Counted from the first letter of the stretch, positions 19,866-32,337 are shown. The stretch is 64,000 bases of DNA from Pinus tabuliformis (GCA_031772625.1 CM062814.1:821136757-821200756), one strand, 5' to 3'. Made by a program: numbers and translations. Notes: generated from the letters alone by a model not told the origin.

Positions 19866-21140
19866 TGAAGGTCCAATGGGGGCCCCGAATCCTAGTGGAA
19901 AAATGTTATTAACACTTTCATGCAAAAATATATGCAAGTCTAGCAAGTCTCCTCCAAGTATCCATGTTGATTGCCACTAAAGTAGTCTTGGTTTCTAGGA
20001 TAAAGAAAGCAAGAGATTGGTTTATATTGAGTGTGGCGTGTAGAAATTTGAAAGTCTATATTTTGACTCTATAGACCCAGGGAAACCGTGGGCTGGTTCA
20101 TGATAGTTTTTTTTGCTATAAGAAATTTAATGTTTCTTGTATTTTCTTGCGGGAACTCTTTGGAGATGGTGGTCGAGCCGCAATTCAGACACAAGGTTCA
20201 ACATACTAATATTATAATATTATATATCTACAATTTTACAACCTTTACATTTATTTTCTTAATGTCATGAAAATGTGGCCATGAATTGCGGGTATATTCT
20301 TAATTTATTATAACATATCAATCATGATAATTTATATTAGGTTTGAAACACATTCTTGATTCAAAAAAAATATAGGATTTGTCTTTTTTTAACTATTGTG
20401 AAGTTAAGAATGGAATAATCTCATCTAAACGTTTGCAGGTCATGAAAAATGCCATTGTAACCCTCTTCTGGTCATGATTTTAATAGAGGTAGTGCCTTAA
20501 ACTTTCACCTCATCTAATTTACTTTCTTTCTCATGCCATATAGGGAGTTTAATGGATTCATTGATTGTGAAGTTTGGAGTTTAATGCATTTTTTCTTTTG
20601 TTGTATAAATCATTTATAGTCTACTTTAGTTTATATTCTAGTGTTCATCATCTTTCATGTCTTACACTCTACATTGTATCTTTTTTTCAGAAAAGGAACT
20701 CAGTATTGATGGTAAGAAGAAAGAATTTAAGAAACAATAGAACAATAACACTAGAGCACGAATGCAAAAAGAGAGAGAGAGAGAGAGAAGAGAATTGGTC
20801 TAGTGATACCCCTAGAGCCAATATCTCGTATGAGACACACACATAGAGACTGATGGTCAAGTATTCATAGTTGGTGAATTCACCTACAATGCATTGACAA
20901 CACAATGATAATGATTTGAAGTGATGAAACAATATTTCATGTCTAAATTGTAGTCCAATCAATATTAAGTTGGAAACTCGTATTGTAATACTTGACATTT
21001 CATATAATATAATTTATGTGGTTGAAATTATTGATAGTTTCACTTGATATTGTTTAGTATTATATTTAACATATGTAACTTCGCGTTTTCATATTAGATG
21101 AACATGCACATTGTATGACATTTTTTTTAATTTATTGGAA
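19866..21140. other. About 1.3 kb without a recognisable gene, with a (GA)n microsatellite
   Basis: AT-rich DNA with short open frames only. A GA microsatellite of about 12 units lies at 20770-20790. There are no TE protein motifs or terminal repeats. Confidence 0.5.
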
Positions 21141-21147
21141 AAATCAC

Positions 21148-21874
21148 ACTAACTATTTATGTTGATTAATAATAACACAAAAATCAATCTAAAATTACTA
21201 AAATAGTAGTTTATATTGATTAATGATGAACACAAATAAAATGAATATACGATTAAATTAATCGTTTATAATGATTATTAATGAAAGTAAATGAAATGAA
21301 TATAAACTACTAAATTAGTCGTTTATATAATGAATATGAAACTACTAAAAAAGGATAAATGACTACTGCAAATGATAAATTTGTGATTACAAATGACGAC
21401 CAATGTTTGCATATATACGGCTAGCAGTAGTTAATTTACAATATCTTATAACACGACCAAAATTTAGTCATATCTCTCTGGTTATTAATTGGTTTCAAAC
21501 AATGACTAAAATTTGCATATATGTGACTATTGGTAGCTCATTTACAGTATCTTATAACATGACCAACATTTTGTTCATATTTCTTTGGTCATTAATTGGT
21601 TTTCTCGAGTGATCATATAGTAATATATTTTCTTGTATATTTGGTCATTAATTGTGGCAATTAATGACTAAATTAATGACAAAAATATGAATAAATATAC
21701 TAATAGACGATAAAGTTGATACAACCAATTAATGACTAACATAAAAACGACTAAAAGTTGGTAGTTTTATAAGATACTTTAAATTAGCTACTATTAGTCA
21801 ATAATTGAAAAATGGTCGTTTATATGCAAATTTTAGTCATTTTTTAGTAACTAATTAGCCATTTTGTACTAGTG
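21148..21874. mobile_element. CACTA-like fold-back or MITE-like sequence
   Basis: The right end reads TTTTGTACTAGTG, which is the complement of CACTAGTACAAAA, a typical CACTA-transposon terminus. Inside, a block of about 90 bp (GACTAAAATTTGCATATA to AGTATCTTATAA) is present twice in direct orientation (about 21395-21465 and 21500-21565) and once inverted (about 21760-21850), with the symmetry centre near 21650. Upstream (21150-21330) lie about three diverged units of about 65 bp. Subterminal direct and inverted repeats are expected of CACTA elements. The left end is not certain: the CACTA at 21149 does not give a matching 3-bp duplication. Confidence 0.5.
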
Positions 21875-21877
21875 ATC

Positions 21878-24000
21878 ATTAAGTGGGTAGTTTTTACTAA
21901 TGAGCCTCCTAAAGAGGTAAAAATCAAGTCACATCTTGTTATCCCTCAACATATATTTACTTCTCTTTTTGCATTTGATGACACCTTTTTGGACTATAAT
22001 GTGTTCATTAGGGAGATTAAGGAATATTTTTCATATCATGTAGCCTAACATGTTGAATGTGTAGGAAAAGGGTGCATCTATTGTGTAGAAGTACATTGGA
22101 GACTAGCTGGAGGAAATGTAGGAGTGTCATTCCCTACATTAACTCAGCAGCATCTCAGTTGGCTATTGGACAATTTCTACACTCAGTCGTTGCGAGGATC
22201 TTAGGAAGCTAGATCCACTTTTATATGGATTTTGGAGGGAAGCAACCCTATACCTTCCAAGGATGCATCCCCCCTCACTCATTTTTTTATAAATAAAGGA
22301 TCCCAAGAGCTCAGTAGGATTCACATTTTTAGAGGAGTATAGTGATTGTTAGAGCTAGAGCTTGTTACTTGTCATTTCAATTCCCATGTCATGTATTTGA
22401 ACACTTTTTGAGATTAATGAAAAGAATTATGTTTCCTTCTATCTGGGTGTGTTTTTATAGGGTTGAGTTCCCTTGGGTTAGGCCCCAACCCAAGCACTAT
22501 AGTATATCTCCCTTGTATATTTCTCATACGCATTTTCTTTTTTGCACATAGTTTAGTAGTGTTTCCTTTTTGCGAGATCTGTTTATACAAAAACAATTCC
22601 TCTGCATATTTATCAATCATTACTCTTGGAAAGTGTGGTTGTAGGATTTGTAATGGAAGCACAAAAATATATTTTTTCTCTCAATGCAATAGTTATATCT
22701 TGGATTAAATTCAACTCATCCTTTCCTTTACAATTTGATTTTCTGCAATTAGTATATTTTGAATCTTTTAGATCTTGATATTTTGTTAGTTTAATAACCT
22801 CCTTGTGTGTAGGTGATACCTACTAGCTTGTGGGGAAAACTAGCATAATTATCATTTTCATATCCACCATCTTCCCTAGCACCCTCCTTCCATCCTCATC
22901 CATTCCTTATACACGGTCTACACACAAAAATTACATCACATATTTACTAGAGGTTATTGGTTTGCATTCTCCCCTTATGCAAGATGGACTCCTTAGGAGG
23001 AGTAAACTTGGCAAGGTCTTCCATACCCTTCTCCAACCTTCTACCATATTTTCTCACCTTCATAACACTTTTTAATCCCTTCGAATTCTCTCAGATGCAA
23101 TCATGTAGCGATACAAGGCATCCTGTATCATCTTGTAGCAATCCCATAATATCCTGTAGCACTGCATAAAATCCATCAAAAATTGACAAAATTTTCTCTT
23201 TAACCCTAATTTTCTCTTTAAGCCTAAGGAAGATCAGAGACCTCTTAGAATTCTTCTTTTCATCATTGTAATTTCATTTCTGCAATGAGGGTTAGTTGTT
23301 TTTCATGAATTCAATAACACATAATAGCTTACCTTGATATTTCTTGAATTATTTGTTGGAACTTGTAATTAGAATAAGATTTGTGTTATATAGGGTTTAT
23401 TTCATGGTACTTACTTCATGCAACTAGAATATGCTTATTTCTATGTCATTCATTTTTTGTAGCAAATTAGCTGGGTTTATTTTCAAAGTATTTCATTCCT
23501 TCCGAGTAGATCAAAATTTTCTCTTATGGAGTAGGATAATCAATATTTTCCTTTCTTGATAAGTAGATTAAGTAAACTACCTTCTTCTAAGCTTAAAAAA
23601 TGGTCTTTGTACACCTTAGTTTGATTTAGTGCCTCATAGCAGCTTAGGTAGAATTGTGCTTACTGCGCATACAACACTATCACCTCTTAAGTTTGTACAA
23701 ATCTCAGATTGATAAATTAAAGTTGGTAGCCCTAGGATTTGTAGCATTCTTGTTGCGATACTAGAGCTCATCACTTTTTTTCCATTTCCTTGGAGGCGAC
23801 AAATTAGGTGTTCATTCTACTTTGAATTTGCTTTCTCTTTTCATTTTATTTCTTGAAAAATAACAAAATATTTCTTTTGCATCAATATTATGTCTACTAG
23901 AACGATCTAAAAAAGAAAGAAAAAAAAAGAAAAAATTCCATGCCTCATAGGGTTAGGGACAACATAGGAAAATTTCTTCCAACAACCCCACTTATACAAG
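21878..24000 (+). other. Candidate 5' LTR and leader of the plus-strand Ty3 element
   Basis: No gene is supported here. A TG-started segment at about 22051 (TGTTGAATGTG) and a TATA-like TTTATAAATAAAGG near 22286-22300, 1.75 kb upstream of the gag remnant, would fit a 5' LTR. The partner LTR is not in the window and no clear primer site was found, so this is inference from position. The leader (23100-23300) repeats a CCTGTAGCA phrase. Confidence 0.3.
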
Positions 24001-24040
24001 TGGTCAACCTACACTCCTTGGTGAATGTGAACCTCCTACT

Positions 24041-24780
24041 TTGACCACAAAGGATTTGGAGACCCTTTTGGTTGAGAAACCAGAGATATTTGAAGAAACC
24101 ATAGGGGAGGAAGAACCTACATCGCCTACCCAAGAGATGGATGGAAACAAGAAGATTGAGCTCTTTCTTATCAAAGAAACCAATGGGGAGGCTATAATGA
24201 AGAACATAAGCCCCACTACTCTCCCAAATTTTCATGGCCTAGCTTCTAAGGACCTTGATACATTCATGTTTGAGTTTGTTGTGGTTTGTAGAACCTATGA
24301 TTATACTTCTAATGAGTAGAAGATAAATTTGTTTCCTTCCACCCTCAAGGATGCAACCCTACATTGGTTCATGAGTTTGAAAGGGGGGAAAATAACCACT
24401 AGGGCTCAAGTGCAACAAGCCTTCAACCAAAAATACAAATACTATTGTAGATCTAGGGACACTAAAGAATAAATATTTAGAATGACTCAGGGGATAGATG
24501 AGTCCCTAGAGGACTATGAAGAAAGGTTCCAACTCGTCTATAGGAGAGCTAACTACACCCTTGACCCATAGTCAATAAAGCTTGTATTACTCAGAGGGGT
24601 AAGAGATGAGTTGATGGAAACCATTAACATGTTGTTTGATGGAGACATTTATTAGCTGAATTATGATGACATCAAGACAATATTCAAGAATCACTCTAGG
24701 GTTGTAAGGAAAAGAGGTAGATCTAGTCAAAGTTTGGTGAATTCTTCACCCTCTACCTCAACCATTAAACATGAAATATG
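24041..24780 (+). pseudogene. Ty3 Gag remnant
   Basis: The first 92-codon piece ends at a stop at about 24317, and the same frame continues with several more stops. The pattern LPNFHGLASKDLDTFMFEF, followed by a TLHWFMSL segment, a KYKYYCRSRDTKE segment and LEDYEERFQLVYRRANYT, is the retrotransposon Gag (capsid) domain of plant Ty3 elements of the Athila-like branch. In the family it forms the particle. It lies just downstream of the candidate leader and upstream of the proline-rich Gag tail and protease, in element order. Confidence 0.8.
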
Positions 24781-25099
24781 AAGTATGTTATAGGATTTCA
24801 AGAGTGAAGTGCTACATAATTTTTCCTTACAGATGGATACCATGCGAAATAACAAGAAACAAGAGGAGGTAGAAATGGCACTAGCTATATTTTTCCCTAA
24901 ATGCACCAAGGGGCACCTTAGAAATGAGTTCCAACTATATGTAATATAAATCTACTCTGTTTGTGAATAAAATAATGCAATTGAAAAATGACCATCTCTT
25001 ATAGGTTGAATGCATTGTATCAAGGGGTAGAAGGAGCCATGTAGAAACTTTTCTTTGTCAATTAAAGAAGGCCACAAGGCCTTGGACCATATTAGCAAG

Positions 25100-26120
25100 G
25101 CATGCAAGGTATACAGTACTCACCTCCTTTTAATTCAAATTATAACGCACCTTTTCAATCTTAGTATCCTCCAACCAACTCAACTTGGTTCATGTCTTCA
25201 CCTTGGTCCTATCCTCCTCAACCTAACAATCCACCCTTCCATCCATACCAGCCCCAACCTTCTCAATGGGGAAATCCTTCATAATGCTGGAGGCATTAGG
25301 TAATCTAACCACCTTCCTTAAAGCCTCCTCCTCCTCCTCAACCATAAATACCTCACAATAATCCACCCAAGGAACCCCAAATTCCTACTCAACCCAATTT
25401 GAACCCAAATAGCAAGTAGGCCTAACAGGACTATAGTGGGGAAACATCCTATCCTACCTACGTTGTGGAAATTTAGGAAATCAACCTTAGGTATAGGAAG
25501 GTACTTCCATATGCTTACCCACCTTCTCCATTAGAAGATCTTGAAGAAGAGGATGAGTAAAGTACTCCTCAAGACAATATACTGCCCTACCCTTAAATTT
25601 TTGTCCAATCTAAGCAGTACACCTCAGAAGAGATTGAAATTCTAGGAGAACTAAAGAACCCCTCCTCCAAGGCATCAAAGATGTTCCATATATAACAAGA
25701 TCATTAGGGAAGAGTGCTTCAAGAGGCCCGAAAGGAAGAAAATAGATATCCCCACTATCAATGTTGTTAAGAAACTAGTTGATCTAATGCTTGGGAAGGT
25801 CATCTCCCCAAAATAGTTGGATCCTGGTAGCCCGGTAGTGGATCTACACATTAGCAATATTGTAGTCCCCAACACACTAATTGACCTTGGTGATACAATC
25901 AATGTCATTACCATTTAAACAATGTTCAAATCAACCTACAAAGAGACCTAAGGAAGACCACCACAATGTTGCAACTTGCAGATAGATTCACAGTAGCCCC
26001 TGAGGGTGTTATTGAGGATGTCATGGTTTTCATCTATTCCTAGGAGTACCCCATTGATTTTCTAGTACTCCAATCCAAGACCAAGTTCAATGGGTATCAT
26101 TTCATCTTGGGGATACCTTG
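25100..26120 (+). pseudogene. Ty3 Gag tail (proline-rich) and protease remnant
   Basis: Between 25110 and 25560 the frame is rich in Pro, Gln, Tyr and Asn, with many stops, as in the Gag C-terminal linker of Athila-like elements. The protease follows: VVKKLVDLMLGKV, LDPGSPVV, then NTLIDLGDTINVIT at about 25865-25915, where the family active site normally has D-[LS]-G. The last recognisable protease segment, FILGIPWL, ends at 26125, exactly where the giant-LTR element starts. The same element resumes at 44533. Confidence 0.8.
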
Positions 26121-26125
26121 GTTAG
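26121..26125. repeat. Target duplication GTTAG, left copy (right copy 44528-44532)
   Basis: GTTAG precedes the TG of the giant left LTR and recurs directly after the CA of the right LTR at 44528-44532. Removing the insertion and one copy rejoins the Ty3 reading frame across the site, which independently confirms both ends. Confidence 0.92.
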
Positions 26126-26450
26126 TGTTAACAGTGCTGGACCCGCCAACATGTCATGGGATCTCCCCGGTAACAAGCCCCAATTAGACCTTAGACCGTT
26201 TGGTGTAGGAGTCCCACTAGTGGGTCGTATGGTAATGCCTTGACCGCGATTTCACATGGAGGCAAGTAAGATAACTATGTTGGTAGCAAGGGTGTGACAG
26301 CTAAAGCGAGCCAAGGAAGGTGTATGAGAGGTTCTAACACACGGGGTTTGACATGAGTGTGCCCCTTGGAAACCTGTGATAACACACAGAAGGGAACACA
26401 TGAGCAAAGATGCATCACAACATGGAAGGAAAGTTAGCAATAAATATAAT

Positions 26451-27042
26451 TGTTAAAAAATTATATATTACAGAGCGATGGAACACATAAAATATATTGA
26501 AGAAATATAAACATAGAAAAAGCATAAAACAAGAGAGACACAGATATACGTGGTTCACCCAATTTGGGCTACATCCACGGAGAAATAGCGAGTCCTTCCT
26601 TTTATATTATCTAGCAAAATAAACAGATACAAATTACAACAGATCTATTGTAATTCCCTCTCGCTCTCAATCTCCTCTCTCTTCCTCGCTCAGAATACAA
26701 ATCTACATAGACGCAATACAATTTCCTCATATATAGCGAGGGGTTTCCTTCTAGGGAAAAAACCCCTAAATTAAACATAACTTATACTACCATATATCTG
26801 CCTAATGAATGGCCCAGATTGACTATGAAATTACAACATTTTACAAGGCAATTTTACATCTATTTTTAGCTTTGGGGGCACTACCCTCGATCGCCTGTCG
26901 GGGGGTGGCTCCCAAAGATCGCAGTCTCCCCCCCACCCTTGCAATGTACATTTTACAGGTGGCATTGCCACCACATTACAAACTGGGGTCCAATGTGGTG
27001 ATACCTCTAAATAAAGAAGATAATCAAGCTCCACACCCAACA
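26451..27042 (-). repeat. 3' LTR of the nested copia element
   Basis: 592 bp, near-identical in organisation to 31339-31941. It includes the C/G-rich block near 26895-26940 and the end CCACACCCAACA. On the minus strand it starts TGTTGGGTGTGG. Confidence 0.92.
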
Positions 27043-27117
27043 ATCTCCGACTTGGAGACTGATTATAGCAACTCCACCACTGCTTCATTTGGACCTGGAT
27101 GTTTCTCATCTTCTTCA

Positions 27118-29055
27118 TCATACTTGAAGACCAATTGAAACTGAGCAGAATCTCAGTTTCTCCCTAATTACAACTTTTGTTAACATATATGCAGGATTCT
27201 GGCTAGTGTGCATCTTATCCAGCTTCCACTGTCCATCTTCCAATGCTGAGCGTATGAAATGATACTTGATTTGTATATGTTTAGTCTTGGAATGAAATGC
27301 AAAGTTATTTGCAAGATCTATGGCACTCTGGTTGTCATTGTATAACCTTCCCAACTCCTTCTTCTTACCCAATTCATCCAGATACCTTTGTAACCAAATC
27401 ATTTCTTTACTAGCATATGTAGCAGCAACATACTCTGCTTCCATCATTGAGAGTGCAACAACTCTTTGCAGTTTTCAGACCCAACTGACAACTGTTCTAC
27501 CTACAATAAACACATACCCTATGGTGCTCCTCCTATTATCTCTATCACCCGCCATATCTGCATCAACATATCCCTGTAGAGTAATGTTTGAACCACCAAA
27601 GCATAATGCTTGATTTGTGGTACCTCTCAAATACCTGAGAGTCCACTTCACTGCCATCCAATGTTCTTTTCCTGGATTGTTCATGTACCCGCTTACAACT
27701 CCCACTGCATGTGCAATATCAGGCCTTGTGCAAACCATTGCATATATTAAGGTTCCAACTGCTGATGCATATGGAACTTTAGACATATAATCCATTTCTT
27801 CCTGAGTCTTGGGACACATTTCCTTACTTAGTTTGAAATGGCTAGCCAAAGGTATACTAACTGGTACTCACTCTGAGACAATGTTAATTTGCGATTTTTC
27901 CTATCTCTAGTTATTCTCATACCAAGGATTTGTTTTGCAGCACCGAAATCCTTCATTGCAAACAAGTTTGCCAATTTTCTTTTGAGCACATTTATTTCCT
28001 TCATGTTAGAACCTGCAACAATCATGTCATCTACATACAATAAAAATATAATATAGCTGCCATCATTTTTCCTTTTGAGATAAACACAATGATCAGAGTA
28101 ACATCTAGTATAACCTTGTTCAGACATAAACTTGTCAAATTTTAGATACCACTACCTTGGAGCATGTTCTAAGCCATACAAGCTCTTCTTCAACCTTCAC
28201 ACTAGTTTCTCCTATGGTTGCTGCATATATATCTCTTCCTCCAAATCCCCATGGAGAAAGGTTGTCTTTACATCTAATTGCTCAAGATGAAAAGCTTCAG
28301 CTGCTATTAGACTTAAAATAGTTCTAATTGAAGTCATTTTAACAATAGGAGAAAATATCTCATCAAAGTATATACCCTTTTTCTGTGCAAACCACTTCAC
28401 CACAAGTCTAGCTTTATACCTTTTTCTACCTCCATCTTCTTCCTTCAACCTGTAAACCCATTTATTTTCTAATGTTGTTTTACCAGCAGGCAACCTGACT
28501 AAGTCCCAAGTCTGGTTATGTGCTAAGGATTCCATCTCTTCTTTCATGGCTTACTCCCACTTCTTCCTGGTTTCTACCTACACTACTTCTTCATAAGATT
28601 CTTGTTCACCAGAATCAGTCAACAATACATAATATAATGAAGGATAGTATCGTTCAGGGAACATACTTATCCTGGTAGATCTTCTAACACCACTTTCAGG
28701 CATTTGAGGTGCTTTTTGTTGTTGTGGTTGTTTTTGTTGTTTTGGCTATTGATCATTATGATTTTCAGGCACATTCACTTTTTCTGTGATCTCATCAAGC
28801 ACTGTGTATTCTCTGTTTTCTTTTTCTTGTTTCTTTTCCTGCATCCGATCCTTATACAAAACCTTTTCATTTAATATGACATCTCTAATCCTAATTATTT
28901 TGTGTTTTTCATAATCATAAAATCGATAACCAAAATCATTAACAACATATCCAATAAAGGTACATTTCTTTGATTTTGCCTCAAGATTTGTTCTATTTTA
29001 TTTATTAATGTGGAAATAGGCTTCAAAACCATAATTCTTTAAAAATGAGTAGTTT
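27118..29055 (-). pseudogene. Nested copia integrase tail, reverse transcriptase and RNase H
   Basis: Left of the MITE the frame covers the integrase tail (KCTFIGY near 28960) and a charged linker, then RT (28547-28212, with KARLVVKWFAQKKG and VKTTFLHGDLEEEIYM), the catalytic LLYVDDMIVAG motif near 28050, and RNase H (27849-27475 and 27447-27118, with DADMAGDRDNRRS and NDNQSAIDLA). It has at least six stops. RNase H ends about 75 bp before the 3' LTR. Confidence 0.9.
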
Positions 29056-29063
29056 ACCTTTTT

Positions 29064-29357
29064 CAAGGAAAATTTTAAGGATTGAAAATTTGCTTGAGTT
29101 TAAAAACATTGGCGAATCTCACTAATCCCTACTATCTATAAAATGTTTATTAATATATTTGTAAAATTATTCAAATTTATATTGATTTTATATATAGCCT
29201 CTATATAATGTTGGCGATTTTTAAGGTAAAATAATTTTATATTCTAAAATTTGGGCAAATTGTCTTTTACAAAATTACAGATTGGTGAATCTTTTTTGTG
29301 GAAAAATCTTGGAAAATTAGCCCACTAGGCAAACATTAGCCCCTAAAATTTTCCATG
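29064..29357. mobile_element. hAT-type MITE, 294 bp, with 8-bp duplication
   Basis: It lies between perfect 8-bp duplications ACCTTTTT (29056-29063 and 29358-29365) inside the copia integrase coding region. Its ends are inverted repeats: CAAGGAAAATTTTAAGG on the left and the complement of the right end, CATGGAAAATTTTAGG. An 8-bp duplication and CA..GG termini are the hAT-family signature. It has no coding capacity, so it would have been moved by a hAT transposase in trans. Removing it and one duplication rejoins the copia frame at the GKKV motif. Confidence 0.92.
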
Positions 29358-29836
29358 ACCTTTTTACCTGTCCATGCCTCTTCTAGAATACCACCATCCA
29401 AGGAACTTGAAGGCCCTCTTTTTATTAGATAAAAAGCAGTATCTATAGCATCTGCCCAAAATTGTAAAGGAAATCCTACATGCAATCTCATGCACCTTGC
29501 ACGCTCCATGATTGTCCTATTCATCCTTTTTGACACACCATTTTCTTGTGGTGTTCCTGGAACTATGTTCTCTCTGTGAATTCCATTCTCTAAACAATAC
29601 CTATCAAACTCTTTGTTGCAATATTCACCTCCATTGTATGATCTAAGACACTCCAACCTTTTTCCTGTCTCATTTTCTACCAAAGCTTTCCATTTCTTGA
29701 AAGTATCAAATACATCAGGCTTATTTCGAATACAATAAATCCAGGATTTTCTGGTTGCATCATCAATAAAAGTAACATAATAATGAGAGCCACTATGAGA
29801 TGATACCTGAGGAGGTCCCCATACATATTTATGCAC
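29336..29836 (-). pseudogene. Nested copia integrase core
   Basis: A 166-codon open piece carries the integrase catalytic core: VTFIDDATRKSW with the first acidic residue, LRSYNGGEYC where the second catalytic Asp is replaced by Tyr-Asn context, and PQENGVSKRMNRTIMERAR. It ends in EEAWTGKKV followed by sequence of the hAT-type MITE, so the last codons before the stop are MITE-derived. The integrase frame resumes left of the MITE at about 29055. Confidence 0.88.
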
Positions 29837-29889
29837 AAGCTCTAATTTGTCACTCTTCTTTTCTTTCCCAACTATGAGGAATCTGACTC

Positions 29890-31210
29890 TCTTCTGTTTT
29901 CCATAAAAACAATTCTCACAGAATTTTAATCAACATGCTTCAAACCTGGCAACAAATTTCTTGAGTGAAGAATCTGCATCCCCTTCTCACTCATGTGCCC
30001 AAGCCTATGATGCCACAATGTCGTATCTTCTCCTGTAGAGGTTAAAGCATAAACAGAATGAGACATACCATTGCATAAATAAAATGTACCAACCTTTTCT
30101 CCTTTTTCTATTACCAGGGCTCCTTTAGTGACCTTCCAAGTTTTATCTGTAAATGTTGTTACACAACCTTCACCTCCCAACTACCCTATTGAAATCAAAT
30201 TTTTCTTCAGATCTGGAAGACACCTTACCTCCTTCAACAACTATTTATTTCCATTCTGTTGTTTTATGAAAACTGTACCCATTCCAATGATTTTACAAGG
30301 TTTATCATCACGCAATCGAACCTGTCCAAAATCTCCTTGAACATCATCATGAAAATGTTTCCTATCAGGCGTGGCATGGAATGAGGCCCCTGAATCTACC
30401 ACAGAGGCATCAATAATATGTTATAATGAAAGAATCAAAGCATCTTGCAGCACATCACCTGTTACATTCACTTCGTGATTGTTTTCTTATTGCGCGTCTC
30501 CTTCTTTTCCATTTTGAGACTTGTAGTCTTTCTTCAGGTGTCCTTTCTTCCCACATTTCTAGCACATTATCCCTAATCTAGACTTAGATCTGCCTTTCCT
30601 TGACTTACTGCGATATCCTGGGCTCTTTCCTCTTTCCATTTTTCTTCCCCTAGTCTCTGCAGTCAAAACATTACCTAATGTCTCACCGAATCTTTTCCAT
30701 CGCATTTCCTCGCTAAGGATTGCACCGACAACATCATCAAACTTTAAAGTACTAGATCCAGAGATAGAGTTACTAATGGCCATAACTAAACCATTCCAAC
30801 TTTCTGGCAATGAGCATAGAAATAACAGAGCCCTAACTTCATTATAAAAAGTTACCCCTATAGAACTTAACTGACTGCTAACTGTATTAAATTCATTTAA
30901 ATGATCATCAACAGATCCACCTTTTGACATCTTCATATTAAATAAATGCTTCATAATAAATACCTTATTTGAGGCCGAGGGTTTTTTCATACAATTTCAC
31001 CAATGCCGAAATTAAACCCTCTGTTGTTGTTTCCGTCGAAATATTAAAGGCTACCGACATCGCTAGGCACAGTCGTATTGTTCCAAGTGCCTTTCTGTCG
31101 AGAATACCCCATTCTTTGTCTGTCATACTCGTTGAATTCTTTGTATTCCACTCAATGGTAGGTACAAATCTTTCTGATACAAATAATATTCCATCTGCAT
31201 CTTCCACAGC
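29890..31210 (-). pseudogene. Nested copia Gag, zinc knuckle, protease and integrase zinc domain
   Basis: Read leftwards: Gag N-terminal and central parts (31207-30965 and 30990-30559) with the [17 protein letters not shown] segment; a zinc knuckle KCGKKGHLKKDY near 30500-30550 in which the first tryptophan-like position is a stop and the last cysteine is tyrosine; the protease active site VDSGASFHATP near 30390; and the integrase HHCC start LWHHRLGHMSEKG near 30000. The Gag pieces are in two overlapping frames, showing a frameshift near 30975. The loss of a knuckle cysteine would abolish zinc binding. Confidence 0.85.
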
Positions 31211-31338
31211 TAGTAGTTTTGGCTGTTAAATTTTTCGACCCTAAACCTACCATCTTCCACCATTGCTCCCACTCGAACCAGGAACCCTTCTCTCTTGAGA
31301 GTTTATCAGCCAAATAGACCTTTGGCTTTGATACTAGT

Positions 31339-31941
31339 TGTTAGAAAATTATATATTACAGAGCAATGGAACACATAAAATATATTGTAGAAATATAAAC
31401 ACATAAAACACATAAAACAAGAGAGACAAAGATATACGTGGTTCACCCAATTTAGGCTACGTCCATGGAGAAATAGTTAGTCCTTCCTTTTATATTATCT
31501 AGCAAAATGAATAGATACAACCTACAGTAGATCCACTGTAATTCCCTCTTCAATATGAATCTCCTCTCTCTTCCTCACTCAGAATAAAGATCTACATAGA
31601 TGCAATACAATTCCCTCATATATAGTGAGGGGTTGCCTTCTAGGGAAAAAAAGCCTTAAATTAAACATAACTTCTACCGTCATATCTCTGCCTAATTAAC
31701 GGCCCAGATTGACTACGAAATTACAACATTTTACAAGGCAATTTTACATCTATTTTTAGCTTCGGGGGCACTGCCCCTGATCCCTTGCTAAGGGGGGGGG
31801 CTCCCAAAGATCGCAGTGGCCCCCCCATGTAGCCCCCTTGCACCGTAAATTTTATGGGCAACATTTCCGCCACATTACGAACTGGGGTCCAATGTGGTGA
31901 TACCTCTAAATAAAGAAGATAATCAGGCTCCACACCCAACA
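31339..31941 (-). repeat. 5' LTR of the nested copia element, with degraded primer site next to it
   Basis: 603 bp. Two bases inside it, on the minus strand, TAGTATCAAAGCC is recognisable as the Met-tRNA primer site with two substitutions relative to TGGTATCAGAGCC (31325-31337). Confidence 0.9.
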
Positions 31942-32327
31942 CCAAAGTGATGGTTAAACCAACAACACATTTCAGAAAGATTCATACATACATACACAAA
32001 TAGTTATACATGCATGCATAAGAAAACCAATACATATATCATTTAGATTAAACTAGATATCATAGAATACAATACAACATATGCATGAAACGCGCTGGAT
32101 CTTGTTATATTAAGAAGTGTAATTTCCAGTCATACAATACATCCATGTCCAACCACTAGTTCCGATAGCGGAATGTTACGGCCACAACCGCCTGCTCCTC
32201 AAAAGAGATGTACTAGCTCTACGCAGTGGAGAAGCCAAGGCTCGTTACAATATTGTCCAAGATCTCTCCAAGATAGTCTTATCGGAAGCTTGGTTGACCA
32301 AAATCCTATACAGTGAGTTATGAGGGA

Positions 32328-32337
32328 CTATTTATAG
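32328..32337 (-). promoter_or_regulatory. TATA box of the giant LTR, left copy
   Basis: The minus strand reads CTATAAATAG, a canonical plant TATA box, conserved in the right LTR at 40855-40864. It lies just downstream of the end of the LTR ORF, so transcription from it would start in R and run into the internal gag-like region. The ORF itself is upstream and must be expressed another way. Confidence 0.6.

Larger units (their letters stand above)
26451..31941 (-). mobile_element. Ty1/copia element nested in the giant LTR
   Basis: LTRs of 592 bp (26451-27042) and 603 bp (31339-31941) share ends TGTTA...CCCAACA. On the minus strand the order is 5' LTR (right), a mutated Met-tRNA primer site, gag, protease, integrase, RT, RNase H, 3' LTR (left). 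The insertion point is fixed by the uninterrupted right LTR of the giant element (40541-40560). No clean 5-bp duplication is visible: the left flank reads ATAAT and the right CCAAA. Many stops and an inserted MITE (29064-29357) show it is dead. It is younger than the giant element and older than the MITE. Confidence 0.9.

Noticed and set aside
21149-21153. CACTA at 21149 as the left end of the CACTA-like element
   Set aside because: The following bases do not match the right terminus, and the 3-bp flanks (TCA and ATC) differ.
26431-26450. Target duplication for the nested copia element
   Set aside because: Flanks ATAAT and CCAAA do not match. The expected target, read from the intact right LTR, gives no duplicate on the right side.
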